Counted from the first letter of the stretch, positions 22,234-34,189 are shown. The stretch is DNA of 64,000 bases from Hypholoma sublateritium FD-334 SS-4 (GCA_000827495.1 KN817574.1:180052-244051), one strand, 5' to 3'. Made by a program: numbers and translations. The notes: generated by a model from the letters alone, not told the origin.

Positions 22234-22807
22234 ATGAACGAAACCCAGAAAACTCCCGATGACAACCAACCCTCTGTAAAGAAGTGTTTTGTTTTTTGTG
22301 GCGACTCACTGACTCTTCCACAGCCAACTGTTTTGATAAAGTGGCTTAATGAAGCAACTGCTGAGAACAGCCATCTCAAGCTCCAGCTATCCCAAGCGGC
22401 TGAAGAGAATAGGACCCTCTTACTCAATGTCCAACGTTCTCAAAAGGCAAGTACTTCAAGACCTTTCAGATCGACCGCCCTTTGACCCTCCGCACCTTTT
22501 AGAAGCAGCAAGATCTTCAAGATAGGCATTGCTATGATACTTTAAGGCTTCAGTCGGTATGCGACTTTTATTTTACGTAATCGCCGCTCGTACTTATGCA
22601 CAGTGGCTCTAGCTCCTCGACGGCGCTGTTGCTAAGTACAATGAATCCGTGCGAGGTTTCAATGCAGTCAAAGAGGAGCGAGACAGGTTTGAGGCTGAGG
22701 TTGCGGACATGAAAACAGAAATCAACCGGATTTGGGTACAGACCGCAAGGATCTGCAGGGGCGATCGTGCAGCAGAGCAGTTGGAGAGGGAATTGGGTCT
22801 ATCTTAG
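22234..22807 (+). CDS. Small coiled-coil protein
   Basis: Four exons give a mostly helical, Glu/Lys/Gln-rich protein of about 140 residues: MNETQKTPDDNQPS, then IKWLNEATAENSHLKLQLSQ, then KQQDLQDRHCYDTLRLQS, then a last exon with 'GFNAVKEERDRFEAEVADMK' and a stop after LEREL-GLS. Introns are about 45-60 bp; the second begins GCAAGT (GC-AG), the others GT. No known domain is present. Leu/Ile spacing suggests a coiled coil, so self-association or partner binding is likely. A partial copy of its 3' end lies at 14.5 kb. It belongs with the other small coiled-coil genes of this window. Confidence 0.65.
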
Positions 22808-22929
22808 AGCTTTGCAGTACGCTGTAGCTCAGTTTCATTGACATCTCTCAAGCACGCAAATTTTTGAAAAGTTCGCTAGTTGCCTGCGATCATTACCGTA
22901 AGGTGCTTCTGAACACTGGGCTACCGGTT

Positions 22930-23590
22930 ACAGCTTTCAATCAATCTCAACGAAGGGCACCAGATGAATGCCGGCGGGCGATGATGAGTAGGTGAGGTTA
23001 CGCCTTTTTGGGGGTTCGTCGCTAGAACGACCGGTAAACGGGGGGACTATGTGTAGCGGGGTAGATACAGCCAAATGACTTGAAATCAGAGAGGTACAGA
23101 GAGGAATGGAAATGTTCAGTGTTCTCTCAGGCTGGAGCAAGTGACTGGTTCACATGAAATCACGTTTGCGACGAAACTTATGTAGTGCAGCGTAGCCAGA
23201 GAAAATATATTCTATTCTAGTCAACGAAAATCCATTCTATTTGATTCTACTCCAATTCCACCGACTCGAGGCCTGGGCCTGATGGGCTATCCAAGACCTG
23301 CCAGGAGCAGACCAGACAGCATACGTGACAACTCCGTGTCCGGAGACGGTGCCATTCCGCCTTCATACTACAGTATTAATGTTGAGATCACCGTCTTGTA
23401 CATGCAAGGTATTGAGTCCAATATAGAAAATTGTGTGGCTCGTGCGCGATGACCAGCAAATTTTAAATCACCAGGAAATGGTATTCAGACACCCAAATAA
23501 GGTCAGTGGTCGGGCATAATTATCAATTCGAGTCATAAGTGAAACTTCCGCCCTGGGGTCTTCCAAATGCCTGGGAGGACTGCGTTTCCC
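22930..23590. other. Intergenic, nothing recognised
   Basis: A short AT-rich direct reiteration (TCTATTCTAGTC / TCTATTTGATTC around 23210-23245) is the only structure noticed. Confidence 0.3.
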
Positions 23591-23592
23591 GA

Positions 23593-23599
23593 TATAAAG
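23593..23599 (+). promoter_or_regulatory. TATA-like element of the 23.6-kb gene
   Basis: TATAAAG lies 31 bp before the ATG at 23630. It is close to the start codon, so transcription would begin with a very short leader. Confidence 0.4.
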
Positions 23600-23629
23600 T
23601 AAAGCTTGCCAGTATTTGGTTTCTCAATC

Positions 23630-24543
23630 ATGTATTCCATACCAGCACAGCTTCATAGTCCTCACGGACTCAATCGCCACGCCGAATACCGCCCGATACG
23701 ATGTCCACAACTTCCGACTTCACTTCCCCCACCCCTGACTCTTGGTATGGGCCAATACGCCCGACAAGTGGAACCCCTTGACCTTAGCATTGACCTCAAC
23801 ACTCCCATTCCCCGTACACATTTTCTTGAAGAGCATCCTTTATCCGCGCAAACTTTAACACCGTTGCCCGCATTGCAACCTCTCGGGCCGAAATCTCGTC
23901 CACCTAAAAATCCGTCGGCTGCGTCACAACGGATGCAAATCGCGCATCCGTACGCGCGACTATTTGCCAAGAAGGACGAGGTTAAGCGCCGGAAGATATG
24001 GAATCACGCACTCGAAAAATCCATTTTTGACCCAACGCAGCTGTATGTCGAACATGTACACCAATCCTTCAATTGGCACGCGGTCTGACGACCTTTTAAC
24101 TTAGATCAAGCATCGGCGCACCTCAGCGACGCAAGATCTACACAGCGAGCTTGGAGGCGCACATTGAACACCTTCATGCACAATTACTCGAGTGCGTGAA
24201 AACTCTACAGACACTTTCAATAACTAATATTCTTCTAAATCTTAGCTTGGGCTGGTGGCCAGTGGCCCACGAGACGCTGGACCCTTTCAAGGGTCTGAAC
24301 TCTAAAACTGCGAAGGTATTTTTCTTCGGACGGGTCCCAATACCGTGCTCGAAATCCTAGCCCCCCCTAACTTACTTGGTGCACAGAGCATGGTTTCGGG
24401 GCTTCAGCACGATGCTTCTGTATCCAGGCTGAAGCTCCTGGAAATGGAAAGAGCAGTAAGTCTCCTTTCCATAATAAGCCCAGATTGCTTCTCACTTTCT
24501 CTTTAAGAACAGGGAGCTTCAGAAATTGTTTTTTCAGAAATAG
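23630..24543 (+). CDS. bZIP-like basic/coiled-coil protein
   Basis: Five exons join with consistent frames. The first (about 137 codons) is Pro-rich and basic, ending 'KKDEVKRRKIWNHALEKSIF'. The next encodes 'GAPQRRKIYTASLEAHIEHL', a basic stretch followed by a leucine-rich helix. The following exons give GWWPVAHETLDPFKGLNSK, then SMVSGLQHDASVSRLKLLEM, and finally NRELQKLFFQK and stop. The basic-plus-heptad arrangement is like a bZIP, but the canonical N-x7-R/K signature is not seen, so DNA binding is an inference. Similar proteins occur in other Agaricomycetes as hypotheticals. It appears intact. Confidence 0.65.
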
Positions 24544-27399
24544 GAAGTTAAGACTCACGTATCATAGCATTGTCACGGTTCCATCGGCTGAATTATGCAT
24601 AGTCAATTGACCTCCAGTTTTGTTGTAGACATAGCTGCTTTGATAATAACACTTTCCGAGCTTGACTCATAGTCGGAGGCATAGGGTAGCATCTACCTTG
24701 AACCTTTCGGATTGGTTTATGTAAAAGCATGAAATACATATGTGCATAAAAATCACCACAACAGGCCGTGTGATAATACGTCTATTCCTATAAAACTAAT
24801 TACTGCAATCGACGTTAATGGAATTGCATCCAAAGAGAGTAACCGAGCAAACCCCTACAAAGGAAAACATTATCGTCAGAGGGCGAAGCAGGGCAGACTG
24901 CAAAGGAGATAGAACTTGGTCAGGTAGTTCCCTATTCTATTGCAGTGAATTCAGCGGCGGCGCATCGAACGTTGCTCGCGGCAGGAGGGGAAATCTATCG
25001 GCGGCAGCTAGCATAATCCTGCGCCTGTATCAACTCGCGAGCGTAGGTGAAATTTGAACCTGCACAATACACAGATTCATTGTAGCGAATGAAAGATCAA
25101 GATTTGGCAACATACCATTCTGCTTTTACCCATTGGTCATCCGCGGCCTGCTCTTGAATACCTCTCGCAACGTAGCAATCATTAGCGTCAAACAATAATA
25201 AAAGGCGTCCAATCGTCATAAACAACAGTCGCCGGTCCCCGTGAGCTACGCGATACTAGACACTTTGAATACGCATAACAGCCGCGATTGGAGCCTTGAT
25301 CTCCGTCAACCCGAAGAAAAGGATGACCTCGAAGGTTGACGCAATAGAACGTTCGCCTTGTGGGTTTCTACGGGTTTCAGTGATCGTGACGGTAAGTCTG
25401 CTTCGATATAGCAACCTTCGTCAATGTCAAGCCACCTGGGATTGCAGCCCAGCATTGTAATGTCCCGCATCGCGCCGCGAAATCCGACCATTTGGAGCGC
25501 CCTCAGGCCCTAAGACTCAGAGGGAGAAGCCCACCTGGTCCGACCGCAGACTCCAAATCTACGTTGTTCGTAGACGGGGGCAGCTCTGCACGCTGAGAAC
25601 GAGCACCAGCTCAACCGCCTTGCATCTCCGGTTCCGCCACATTGCCGGCATGGTCAAACGATCAGGCAGCCGGGGCTGTTGTCGGCGGCCACCGAAGAAA
25701 GCTAGCACCGGCGAGATACACGCATCCGGATTGGAGCGGCTAACGTCGCATGGCTGACGCAGATCGTGCAGAGCGAGCTCGGGCATCTTGCATAGGGTAC
25801 AAATCTCAGCAGACCGCGGTGCTGAGGCACGCTACGCTCCACTCGCGTAAATCGGCGCCGGTTCGGGCTGGGATGTATTGTGATCGGGAAGAGCAGCGGC
25901 GGACGAGCGTAGATGGGCGAGTAAAGTTTTGCTAGGCGTGCGGTGTCTATGTGATGGGGCGCCTGGGCCAGTGCCGTCCACGTGATGCTTGGTTGGGTGC
26001 GCATCGGATAGCGGAAAGCGGGAGGCGCGGCTGGAGCGCGAGAACAAGTGCGTAAACAAGAGTATGCAGGGAGCACGTCGGATATAGAGTGCGCGGCGCT
26101 TTTTCGCCAGCGAAGGGCTTCGAGCTCAGGGTTCCACGGCCAGCCAATCCGTCAAAATTATAACCTAAAGGTTAGTGGCCAACCTGCTCGTCTCCAGAAT
26201 TCGGCGTTATGTCTGCTGATAACGACACAGCAGTGCAAAATGATCGCAGCCCACTACGGTCCACGACGCCTCCCGGTCCTGCAGCATTTTTGGCACTGTC
26301 GAGTGAGAGTACAAGAGGTGAAGTAGTCTGTGTACTGCTTGAGGTGCATTGGGAAGAGATGTCCTGGTCAGGAAAAGGGCCGCGTAGCATTGAGGCGGAC
26401 AGTGGAGCAAATGGGTAGTCGCGCATGACGAGTGTCAAAGGTGCAGGCCATGTGCAAGGCGCATCGCCGCTGCTGGGAGTAAAATGTATATGCCCGGGAG
26501 TGCCATGGTCTACAATGGATAACGGTTGAACGTTGACCGTTAGTTTGTGGTACAGTCAGCCAAGGTAAAATACGCACCGCATGCCTGTCTTGCAGCTCGT
26601 CAATCAGTCAGTCGCGCGGCAAGGTGCCATGGCGTGCAGCCCGTGGCCGTCAGTCGGTGCGAATGACAACCACAAGGGCCGAGGAGGGTCTAGGAAGGGC
26701 GGAGTTGTTTCGCGTCATTGTGGTGTACGACTGGGCAGGACGCGAAAGGCAGATCAGTCCGTAGACCGCGTGTCCAGTTGGCAATTATATCCGATAGGCC
26801 ACGTCTTGCCGTCTTCATGGTTGCCTGCGACGAGTGAGTTAGAGGTGGTGGGCTCGGCGTCGAAATCTACGTTGTCGGCCGTTGGCAAGGAGCTGATGGA
26901 TATGTAGTCGCTGTGAAGCTGGAGCCCGCGAGCATGGCAGTGGCGGCGGTGTTCCAGGATGTTACCTGGCGATGAGTGGGCGACGCTTCAGCGTGCTCTT
27001 CGAAATCGGAGTTGCGAATATCTCTTCATGAAATCCCGACTCTACTGAACCAAGACCTCCCTATCGCCTCTTGCATGCATCAAGTACACACCGCCACACC
27101 GCGAACACTAGTATTTACATCACTCAGGAATTGGACCATCGCCCCCTAGCCTTGCGCCTGATGATTTTCATTGAACCCCGGTCGCGGCTCCTGGCGCAGG
27201 CAATTTTTAACTATTTTAACAGTTGAGTCACAGGACAGCTACGGCCCACATGTACCACTCCTCAAATCTCGGCGTGGGACAACTAGAACCCGCAAGTGCA
27301 ATAGGCGCCAGATCCAGGTTACTAAACACCAACTAGTAAACACCGAAGATATGTATTATTCATTGGCAATTGAAGTGGTATTGATGCTAAATGGGCGCA
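24544..27399. other. Gene-poor stretch
   Basis: Many short GC-rich frames occur between 25.5 and 26.9 kb on both strands, but none has family features, consistent splicing or a convincing start. I see no mobile element ends. Confidence 0.35.
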
Positions 27400-27954
27400 T
27401 TATATCCCCCACAAGGTAGCTGGACATCGGGAAGGCGCACGGCCTAGAGTTCCCAGATACCCGAGTCCAAGTGTCAAAGTCGTCAGCCAAAAGATGATTA
27501 GAAAACAATTTTGAAGCTTTCGAGAGAGGTCCATGTTATGTGCGTCGATCTTGCGATTTACCTAAAATCCATGATATTAGGCAATTTCCTGAAACTTGTA
27601 CTACAAGGCAATGCTCACCGCCTGGATAGCCTCAAGGATGTTTGTAGTATTCATATCGGTCAGGACCTGGCGTGCATGCTCTAGATCCAACCGAAGCTGT
27701 GCTTTCTCAGTAGATGACTCCCTGAGCTGGTTAAGGAGGGTAGTAACCAGCTTATGATTATATCTAAGTTAGATGATTAATCCGATGCAGAGACAATAAA
27801 ACACGCACCACGAGAGAACGTTGTAGTTTCTGCGACTCGTCGGAGCCGTCCGAGGAGGAACCAATTTCTTTGATCTGATCACATAACATCAATTATAAGA
27901 TCTTCGGCAACAAATCAGTGAAGTAGTCACCGCCGGTGAGTTGGAATCGGACAT
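27400..27954 (-). CDS. Small coiled-coil protein with C-terminal membrane anchor
   Basis: Exons on the minus strand: MSDSNSPA; IKEIGSSSDGSDESQKLQRS; LVTTLLNQLRESSTEKAQLR with LDLEHARQVLTDMN; and a last exon 'KIDAHNMDLSRKLQ' followed by a hydrophobic run (FLIIFWLTTLTLGLGYLG) and a stop at 27400. The architecture is acidic/Ser N-terminus, coiled coil, then one membrane helix near the C-terminus, i.e. tail-anchored in style. One acceptor (near 27770) is AAG rather than CAG/TAG if the frame is kept. The 45.4-kb gene has the same overall plan. Function unknown. Confidence 0.6.
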
Positions 27955-28440
27955 GTTGAGCTTTTGACGACGTTTCCAAGGTTTCGATGTACTTGAAAGA
28001 AAGGATATTTGGCTAGCGGGAAGAAGGAGTAGACTTCAAATATTTCTTGAATGCTACTGTTTTATGTATATGGCTGTCTTTGACCGGTGGACATACCATT
28101 ATATAAAGATGATTGTGCACAGGCTATCAAACAAAGCAAAAACAAAGACAATTTCGACGAAAGGTGGGGAAAGGCAAGGGAAAGGGGCCATCAGAGGCGT
28201 AGCATACTACGTCATTATGTACCTTGTCAAGGCGAGTCGAGCGTTCGACCCGCCCGTACGTGAGGTTCTTTCCGTGCAGTTCAAGGCGCCACCTATGTTG
28301 AGATAAGGTCACAATAACTTTGTATTGTGTACTATTACAGTTTCAGAAGATGGGATGTATGTACAAGCGCGTCTATATGGGGCATTGGATGGGGGTGTCT
28401 ATGCGTATGGTCCCCCCCTCCCGGGCGTGTTCAGCAGGCA
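27955..28440. other. Intergenic, promoter side of the 27.4-kb gene
   Basis: Contains CTTTATATAATGG (minus strand, about 28095-28107), a possible TATA element for the minus-strand coiled-coil gene. Nothing else is recognised. Confidence 0.3.
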
Positions 28441-28442
28441 GC

Positions 28443-29915
28443 TCACCAAGTGCTACCGCAACCTCCGTGGCCGCCCTCCACAGCCTCATCCGGATCCAGA
28501 CGCGTGCGCGTGGCCGTAGCGTCCCTTGGGACCATCTGGCTCCAGCAACCTCGGCCCCCATGTCCGTGCCGTCCGTGGACATTCGCCGAGCCAACTGGTC
28601 CCTGCTTTGACGTGGAAGAATCGGGCGAGCTTTCGTCCTCGGGGAATACAGTCCGGTGGTAGCCGGGGAGGGAAGGGTACTGACACATCCTGGTGGGATG
28701 CGTTTTGGAAGTGCACTTGAGGCAGTTGAAGGGCTCCATGACTGTTAGTTCACCATCACAGATGATGTATCTGGCGGTGGCAGTCTGATTGACTACCGAA
28801 ATCCACTCCCTATGCTGGTCGGTGTCCAGGGTGGGCGGATCGATGAAAACCACGAAGCGGGTCATATCGTTCGTCGCTCCCGCGCCCTGCTTCTGCTCCT
28901 TCTGGCCAATAGAGCAGCTCCTGACTTCGACAGTGCTATTGATATAGGCAAGGCGTCCTTCGGGAGTGCTCTTCCAGTAGATCGGGACATTATCGTATAA
29001 CTCGTGAATCTTGGCGGCAATCTCGCTGCCGCGGGCGGAGATCGCAGCCCGGACTGTGTTTCAAACAAGCGTCTCCCCTTCCGGCGTGGCGGGGATAGTT
29101 GCATGCCCAAGAACGGTGGCGAACTTGCCAGGTTTTAGGTCGTAGGGGTACATGACCACGGTCCCAAGTGGGGTTGAGATGACAGGGGAGTGTTCGTTGA
29201 AAATGCGCTCGTATTGCGCCGTGGTCAGGCCATGGATAAGATAGGTTATGTAGACGTAGTGCGNAGTGCGGGTNGGGTCANTAGGCGTAGCGGCGTAGAC
29301 ACGCGGGGTAGTGCCGTCGTTCAGGACATATGTNAAGATTTCCTCCATCTTTGATNTAGCCCATGTNGGGTCCGAGCGAAATTTGTCGCCAGGGAAAAGA
29401 GCAAAGAATTTGCACGTATTGACGAGGTCCCAGAGCGTTTCCGTCATGGCGCTGGCGATGGCCAGCAGCTCCTTCCTCGTGACGCCTGCGACTCTGTAGG
29501 CGCCATCGGTGATCGGCGTGCGTACGAAGCGGGCGGGAGGAGGCGGCGAGCGGCGAGCGGCACCCATGGTGGTGGGACTATTCGCTTCATCCTCAGGATC
29601 GGGCATGTCCTCGTCGAGGTTCGCGCTATTCTTGGTTGAAGTGTCTCCCGGGGAGGAGGGAGGTTCGTTGGGCTGGACGCTGACTCGGCGGCGCTTCACC
29701 CCGGCCAGCAAGGGGGTGTTCATGGAACCAGGCTCGACGTGCGTACCCTGTCGGTATCTTATAAGTCCCACATCAAGTATACAGTTGCAGAGACACTTTA
29801 CTTGGGCGTCGTGGCCTGTCTGATATCCATGCTGGGGCATTTGTGAGATTTGGGTCGCTGCGATGCGCTGCGATGGGAGAGGAGTGAGGGGGATGCGTTC
29901 AATGGGTTGCAGCAT
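28443..29915 (-). pseudogene. LINE ORF1 / gag-like gene, interrupted
   Basis: The minus strand encodes a retroelement ORF1-type protein. A Pro/Ser-rich N-terminus (PPSSPGDTSTKN) leads to a central domain (VTRKELLAIASAMTETLWDL; SKMEEI; VMYPYDLKPGKFATVLGHAT). After that comes 'RFVVFIDPPTLDTDQHREW' with ARYIICDGELTVMEPFNCLK, and then a CCHC-like knuckle (CLKC-x4-HPTRMC). A TGA at 29061-29063 splits the frame where CGA (Arg) would fit. A short intron is possible near 29800. No reverse transcriptase ORF follows on the minus strand, so the element is a truncated, non-autonomous remnant. Several Ns lie in the middle. Confidence 0.7.
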
Positions 29916-30460
29916 CTGCGGCTCACGTTATCTAATTCATTTCAGCTCCTTTCACCCTGTCCTTCCTTTCATCTCTTTGTGTCGTGTCTTCGGCTCTTTT
30001 TCGCCTTTCATGTGTCCAGGGTGCTGTGTTCGGATCGGGCGTCGCGGTTGTTCTCTCATCAATTTTTGTCTTGGACCTTGGTGCGGTATGGGGAAAAAGG
30101 AGTAGCTGCGGCTGGTTTCTCTGGCATGTATACGGTGTTCTGTGATACGTCGGTTCAAACTTCAGAGCAAGTGTTCGACGTTCGAAGGTTCTCATTACGT
30201 AATTGAGTGGTTTGTTCTTAAAATTCGCGATCCGGATCTGTTACCATATTAGGTAGTCAGCAAACGCTCTTACTCTTAGACTCAAGATTTACCGTAGGAG
30301 GCCCATCTCGTCGGCACAGCTTTGGTGTACACTTAGACTCCATTAAAACACAGAGATTTCTATGAATCGTCAAAATTCCCATCTACTTAGTAATACGTGG
30401 AAGCAAGATTTCGCTTTGCCCCAACGGTTGCGAGCGACTTCACCTCAGCGCTCTTACGTT
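29916..30460. other. Intergenic, nothing recognised
   Basis: Pyrimidine-rich upstream flank of the LINE-like gene; no supported frame. Confidence 0.3.
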
Positions 30461-30462
30461 CT

Positions 30463-30687
30463 CTAAACATAAAATTTGGGCACCGAAGCCACGCAGAGTG
30501 CCCACGCGGACGCATCGATCCATGCAGGGAGCACGCTCAGCGCGAGGCACTCAGGCACTCCAAGGTCCGCGACAAGGGCGCCGTGTACTAGCGCATGCCA
30601 GAGGTCCTCCTCGTGCACAGGCCCGAGAGCAGGCGTCCCTGTGCATGAGTTTGGGGCGAAGAACAGTTTCAGGACCAGGTCAAGCAA
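30463..30687 (-). other. Unrecognised coding-like fragment
   Basis: A minus frame of about 75 codons contains 'GPVHEEDLWHALVHGALVAD' and 'LSVLPAWIDASAWALCVA'. The smooth hydrophobic/helical pattern suggests a real exon of a larger protein, but I do not recognise it and find no neighbouring exons. Confidence 0.3.
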
Positions 30688-30912
30688 GGCGTGATTCTCC
30701 GTACAACACCTCCTGTTCCGTTCGTATGCCCGCAGGTGTGCTCTGCCGCGTCGACCGCGTCAGCGATGTGAGTATGTCAATTATTTGGCACTCACTGAAG
30801 TATCTATTTTTTCAGTAAAATCAAACTTGGCTGCGTAAATCACCCTGTATGATCCAAAGCTGCTTCCGTGCACTGCTCCAATTAATTACCATCAGCCAGT
30901 ATGAATTACAGT

Positions 30913-31464
30913 TCAGAAGATACTTTTCCATCGTGCTGCCAATGCAATGAGAATCTTGAACAGTCCTTCAATATGGCGATCGACGCTGATGTTGCCGAAT
31001 CCATGCACGACACCAGCGCCAAATTCATGGATGAAGATTTCAACATTGCATACCCCTGTGCGACCAAGCCACTCATTGACAGCCTTGGTACGTTTTAGCA
31101 TGATGCATTCGGAAACGCTTGCCCGAGACTCATTTCGCCCATCATGCCATTCGGGCAGGCAAGGCAGAACAATGGGGATACTGATGGCCGTCCAGAGCCT
31201 AGGAGCTGACAGGGCAACTCGCCGCAAACGGCTCGAGATTCGAGTGAGGAGAAGTGGCGGCTGTCGAATGTCAATGACCGGGGTATGTTCGTTACATGGC
31301 CACTCAGGTTCTAGTACATACGAGATCTGGGCCCGATTTAGACGGGGACAGCGCGCACGAGCCATGCTGAACATCGGCCTAGCCTGGCGGTATGCGGGCT
31401 CTGTGACTTTGCTGCAACTCCAAAACTGCAGACAGTTTGCTCGGGACGGCGGGAGCGGGAGCAT
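30913..31464 (-). pseudogene. F-box-like protein remnant
   Basis: The stretch 'RRVALSAPRLWTAISIPIVL', followed by ML-KRTKAVNEWLGRTG, matches the region just after the F-box in the large Agaricomycete F-box families (V-C..WR..A...P.LW...). The F-box itself (LPPE-L) is not preserved, and the frame ends early. It is a decayed member. Confidence 0.5.
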
Positions 31465-31619
31465 CCTATCTGCACTGAAGTCAGTGGATGAGAACGAGTG
31501 CAGGTGGCCGTGTGCCAGAAGCTTTCAGGTGGCGAGAGCTCATGCCCAATGTTAGTGTTGAAAGATGTTGACAATGAGGAGCGCAGTTCCGAGACAAACG
31601 ACGGGGATCTGCTGAGAAG

Positions 31620-32030
31620 TACCTGTGGTGGACGCATTTGTGATGAAATCTTCATGTAGATGTGCTAGCGGCGTCTCTGAGAGAGCTTGAGTAGCGTCCA
31701 AAATATGTAGGTAGAGCCCGGAATACGTGGTATCTAACTTATGAAGAAATCTTCATGAGTCGAGAGAATATATGCGTGCCCAGGAGATCCCATGGCAAAT
31801 GCTGGAGAAGGACGGCTCGAGGAAAAAAAGATAAGTAGTCCGATGGCTTGAGCGACCTTCGAAGTCTGCACTGCATTCAAAGAGGATAGGTGCGAACTGA
31901 TAGAAAGATCAGCCTCGCATAGGGTCCTTGATCCAAGCAGTGGGCTCACCAAAGAAACATTCCATTGAAAATCGTAGCCCGGTTGGCGGTTTATGATATC
32001 CCGCATTTATAGTTCATCGTGGTAAGTCGG
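31620..32030 (+). repeat. Degenerate R1 modules
   Basis: Hairpins ATGAAATCTTCAT (31643-31655) and ATGAAGAAATCTTCAT (31741-31756) are followed by GCCCAGGAGATCCCATGGCA and the 'AGATCAGCCTCGCATAGGGT' block, in the order and orientation of R1 copy 1 (6600-6850). Near 31978 'AGCCCGGTTGGCGG...GATATC' is a decayed palindrome. Confidence 0.8.
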
Positions 32031-32620
32031 GTCACGCTAGTGTCACACGACTAGAATAGAAGGCCTAGTAGCGGCTGAGAATCAGCGCTCAGCCCTACAA
32101 CTTTCATGTCGCCGCGCAAGCAGTGCTGGATAGGGCAGAACGTTACCATTACTTGCTTACCACTCATTCGCTAGGACGAAGGCAGGCGCGTTGGGGTTGC
32201 TTGTTCGTTCCAATGTGGTCACCGTTCACAAACCGTTCACCGATAAATTAACTGGACACCTTCATTGACTCGGAAGCCCTGTAGGGGAATGAACAAAGTG
32301 TTAAGTGAAAGGCGATGATATTTAGATTGGTTTGCACTTTCGGCGGGTCGGTTATGGCGGAGGGTCTTACTCAATAGCGAGCACATATGGGTAGACCGGG
32401 TCAGACAATTGCATAAACACCAACACAGACGTATCTAGTAGTGTAATAAGCAAATAGACGCAATGTCTATAACTCTGGGGTGATGTTTTGTGGTTCTATA
32501 CTCATTTGATACTCATTTGATACTCATATGCCATTCTCACACAAAAGCGATAGTGAGAACTGCGAATTATTATTTATCCATGAAATATGCTAAAGATCTG
32601 CCAATATAATATATCTTTAC
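32030..32620. other. Intergenic with a three-unit 11-bp repeat
   Basis: GATACTCATTT-type units follow one another at about 32500-32530. The rest is AT-rich and without a supported frame. Confidence 0.35.
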
Positions 32621-32624
32621 GCAT

Positions 32625-33389
32625 TCATTCCTTCGGAAGAACAGCTAAAATGGACCGAAGGCCCAAAATTGTAGTAGGTATAATGCGGCGATCAGTAAAC
32701 GTGCGACACGTCGGACATCTATAGCACTGGAGGGCTTTCTTGGCTATCTTGCTGTCCGAGTAAACTTGAGTTTTCTGGGCCTCCGATGCGACTTCGAAGC
32801 ACGCCTTACAGAAGGTATGCCCACACATGAGCCTACTCCCTATATTCAGCCCATGGTTTTCGTGTATTACAGGAAGTACGCACGTAGCGGGCCTATGCAT
32901 ATATTGATAGCATATGGGACAGTCCAGAAATTCCTTTACGGCGGCTACGATCTGCATCAGAGTGGGCGCGCACCATGAGTAACAATTTTGCTATAAGAAT
33001 TATGAGGCCGAAACGAACAGGAAGTAGCTGGTCCCTATCCCATTTGACCTCAGTCAGCTCTTGGGAGAGTTTGTCACAAGCCTTGGTCATAGCCTTCAGC
33101 TCCTGTAGGCGCTGGAGTGGAGCTACAAAGGCCCCCTGAAGCTTCAAGTCAGCAACAAAGTATTTGAATTGAAAGAAGCAAGCACTTTGTTGAAGGTCGG
33201 GGGATCGTCGCTGTCCGAGATATCGGTCTTCTTTTGAATCCGTCGTGCGGGTGCACTTCGGTTTTTCCGCGTGACTTTGGCTGTAGCCGGCGGTGAAAGA
33301 TGAATTGGGTGATCGGGGGCGGTAGGGCTCGTCGCGGGACCACGTAAAGCCAGGCGTTTGGATTTTCGGAGGACTGGAGTGGCAGGCAT
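32625..33389 (-). CDS. RING-finger protein, paralogue A
   Basis: Three exons: a basic N-terminus (MPATPVLRKSKRLALRG; KVTRKNRSAPARRIQKK) with an acidic DISDSDDPP patch; a coiled-coil exon (PLQRLQELKAMTKACDKLSQ); and a RING-type exon with CPICYQYM, a long loop, CGHTFCKACF and CYRCPTCRTFTD. The spacing is unusually long between the first CxxC and CGH and again before CPTCR. An E3 ubiquitin ligase role is inferred from the fold. The paralogue at 40.5 kb, on the other strand, shares exon layout, intron sequence and upstream flank, but the TATA-like box of that copy reads TTTGCAAAGG here (33471-33480). Confidence 0.7.
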
Positions 33390-33749
33390 ATTATTTGATA
33401 GGTAAGGACAGTAGAGGGTCCGTAGGAACTGTACACGTAGCAATTTAAGCTTAATGCGCAGTGCAACGATCCTTTGCAAAAGATGGCAAAAGAAAGACGG
33501 AATACTGGTTAAACAGCCTTTCATTAACGATGAATCGATGTGGCATAGCAGTAGCAGAATGAAGGGGTTTCCAGGAAAAGGAGCTTTGTAATGTGTGTAC
33601 GTCAACGAGGATATCGAGACAAAGGGTATGAGGTTGTCAGTTGCAAGGCCTTTGTTTCGATTATGCTTTCAGCCATACATGCGCCCGTTTGATAAAGCGG
33701 GTGGTGCTTCGCCGCCTCCCAAAATCTCTCCTCCCCATCAGATTTAGTT

Positions 33750-34185
33750 ATGTCTTCTGAAAGAAATACGCGAGCAATGGCCGACCTGAGAGAGGCTATC
33801 CCGGTCTCGGAAGTGGGCTGGGACCCGTTGACAGCTGAGGTAGGTGTCGCCTGTGAAGAGGATCAACCGCGCTGAACTCAGCTTAGGAGGTCTTTTTGGG
33901 ATGTTTGGAAAGAAAGAAAATCAAAGTCGCCAAGAAGGGGCGGCGGCATCCGGAGAAGCACGACGACCTGTTGAAGCAGTTTTCTCAAGCCGACAAGAAA
34001 GAGAAGAAGGGCGATTATCTGTTGAAGCAATTGGCCCGATCTGAGAAGAGAACGAAACAATCAGCGTCCGTATGTCGACATTTCTGCGTTTAACGGTTGC
34101 ACCTTTGCTAACCATGGGCGTCGCCTCGTAGCCGTTAGGTTCATTGATGGAGTTCGCGCTGCAGCGTGCATCTCGCTTTTGTTAA
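33750..34185 (+). CDS. Small Lys-rich helical protein
   Basis: Exons spliced through short GT-AG introns: MSSERNTRAMADLREAIPVS with EVGWDPLTAE; 'EVFLGCLERKKIKVAKKGRR' with a strongly charged helix (FSQADKKEKKGDYLLKQLAR); and a final PLGSLMEFALQRASRFC and stop. About 110 residues, basic, probably helical. No domain recognised. It belongs to the group of small intron-containing genes in this part of the window. Confidence 0.5.
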
Positions 34186-34189
34186 CGAT

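Noticed and set aside
25559..26910. Several overlapping GC-rich open frames
   Set aside because: Open on both strands at once, without splice signals or family features; best explained by base composition.
32498..32530. Minisatellite GATACTCATTT x3
   Set aside because: Too short to be more than local slippage.
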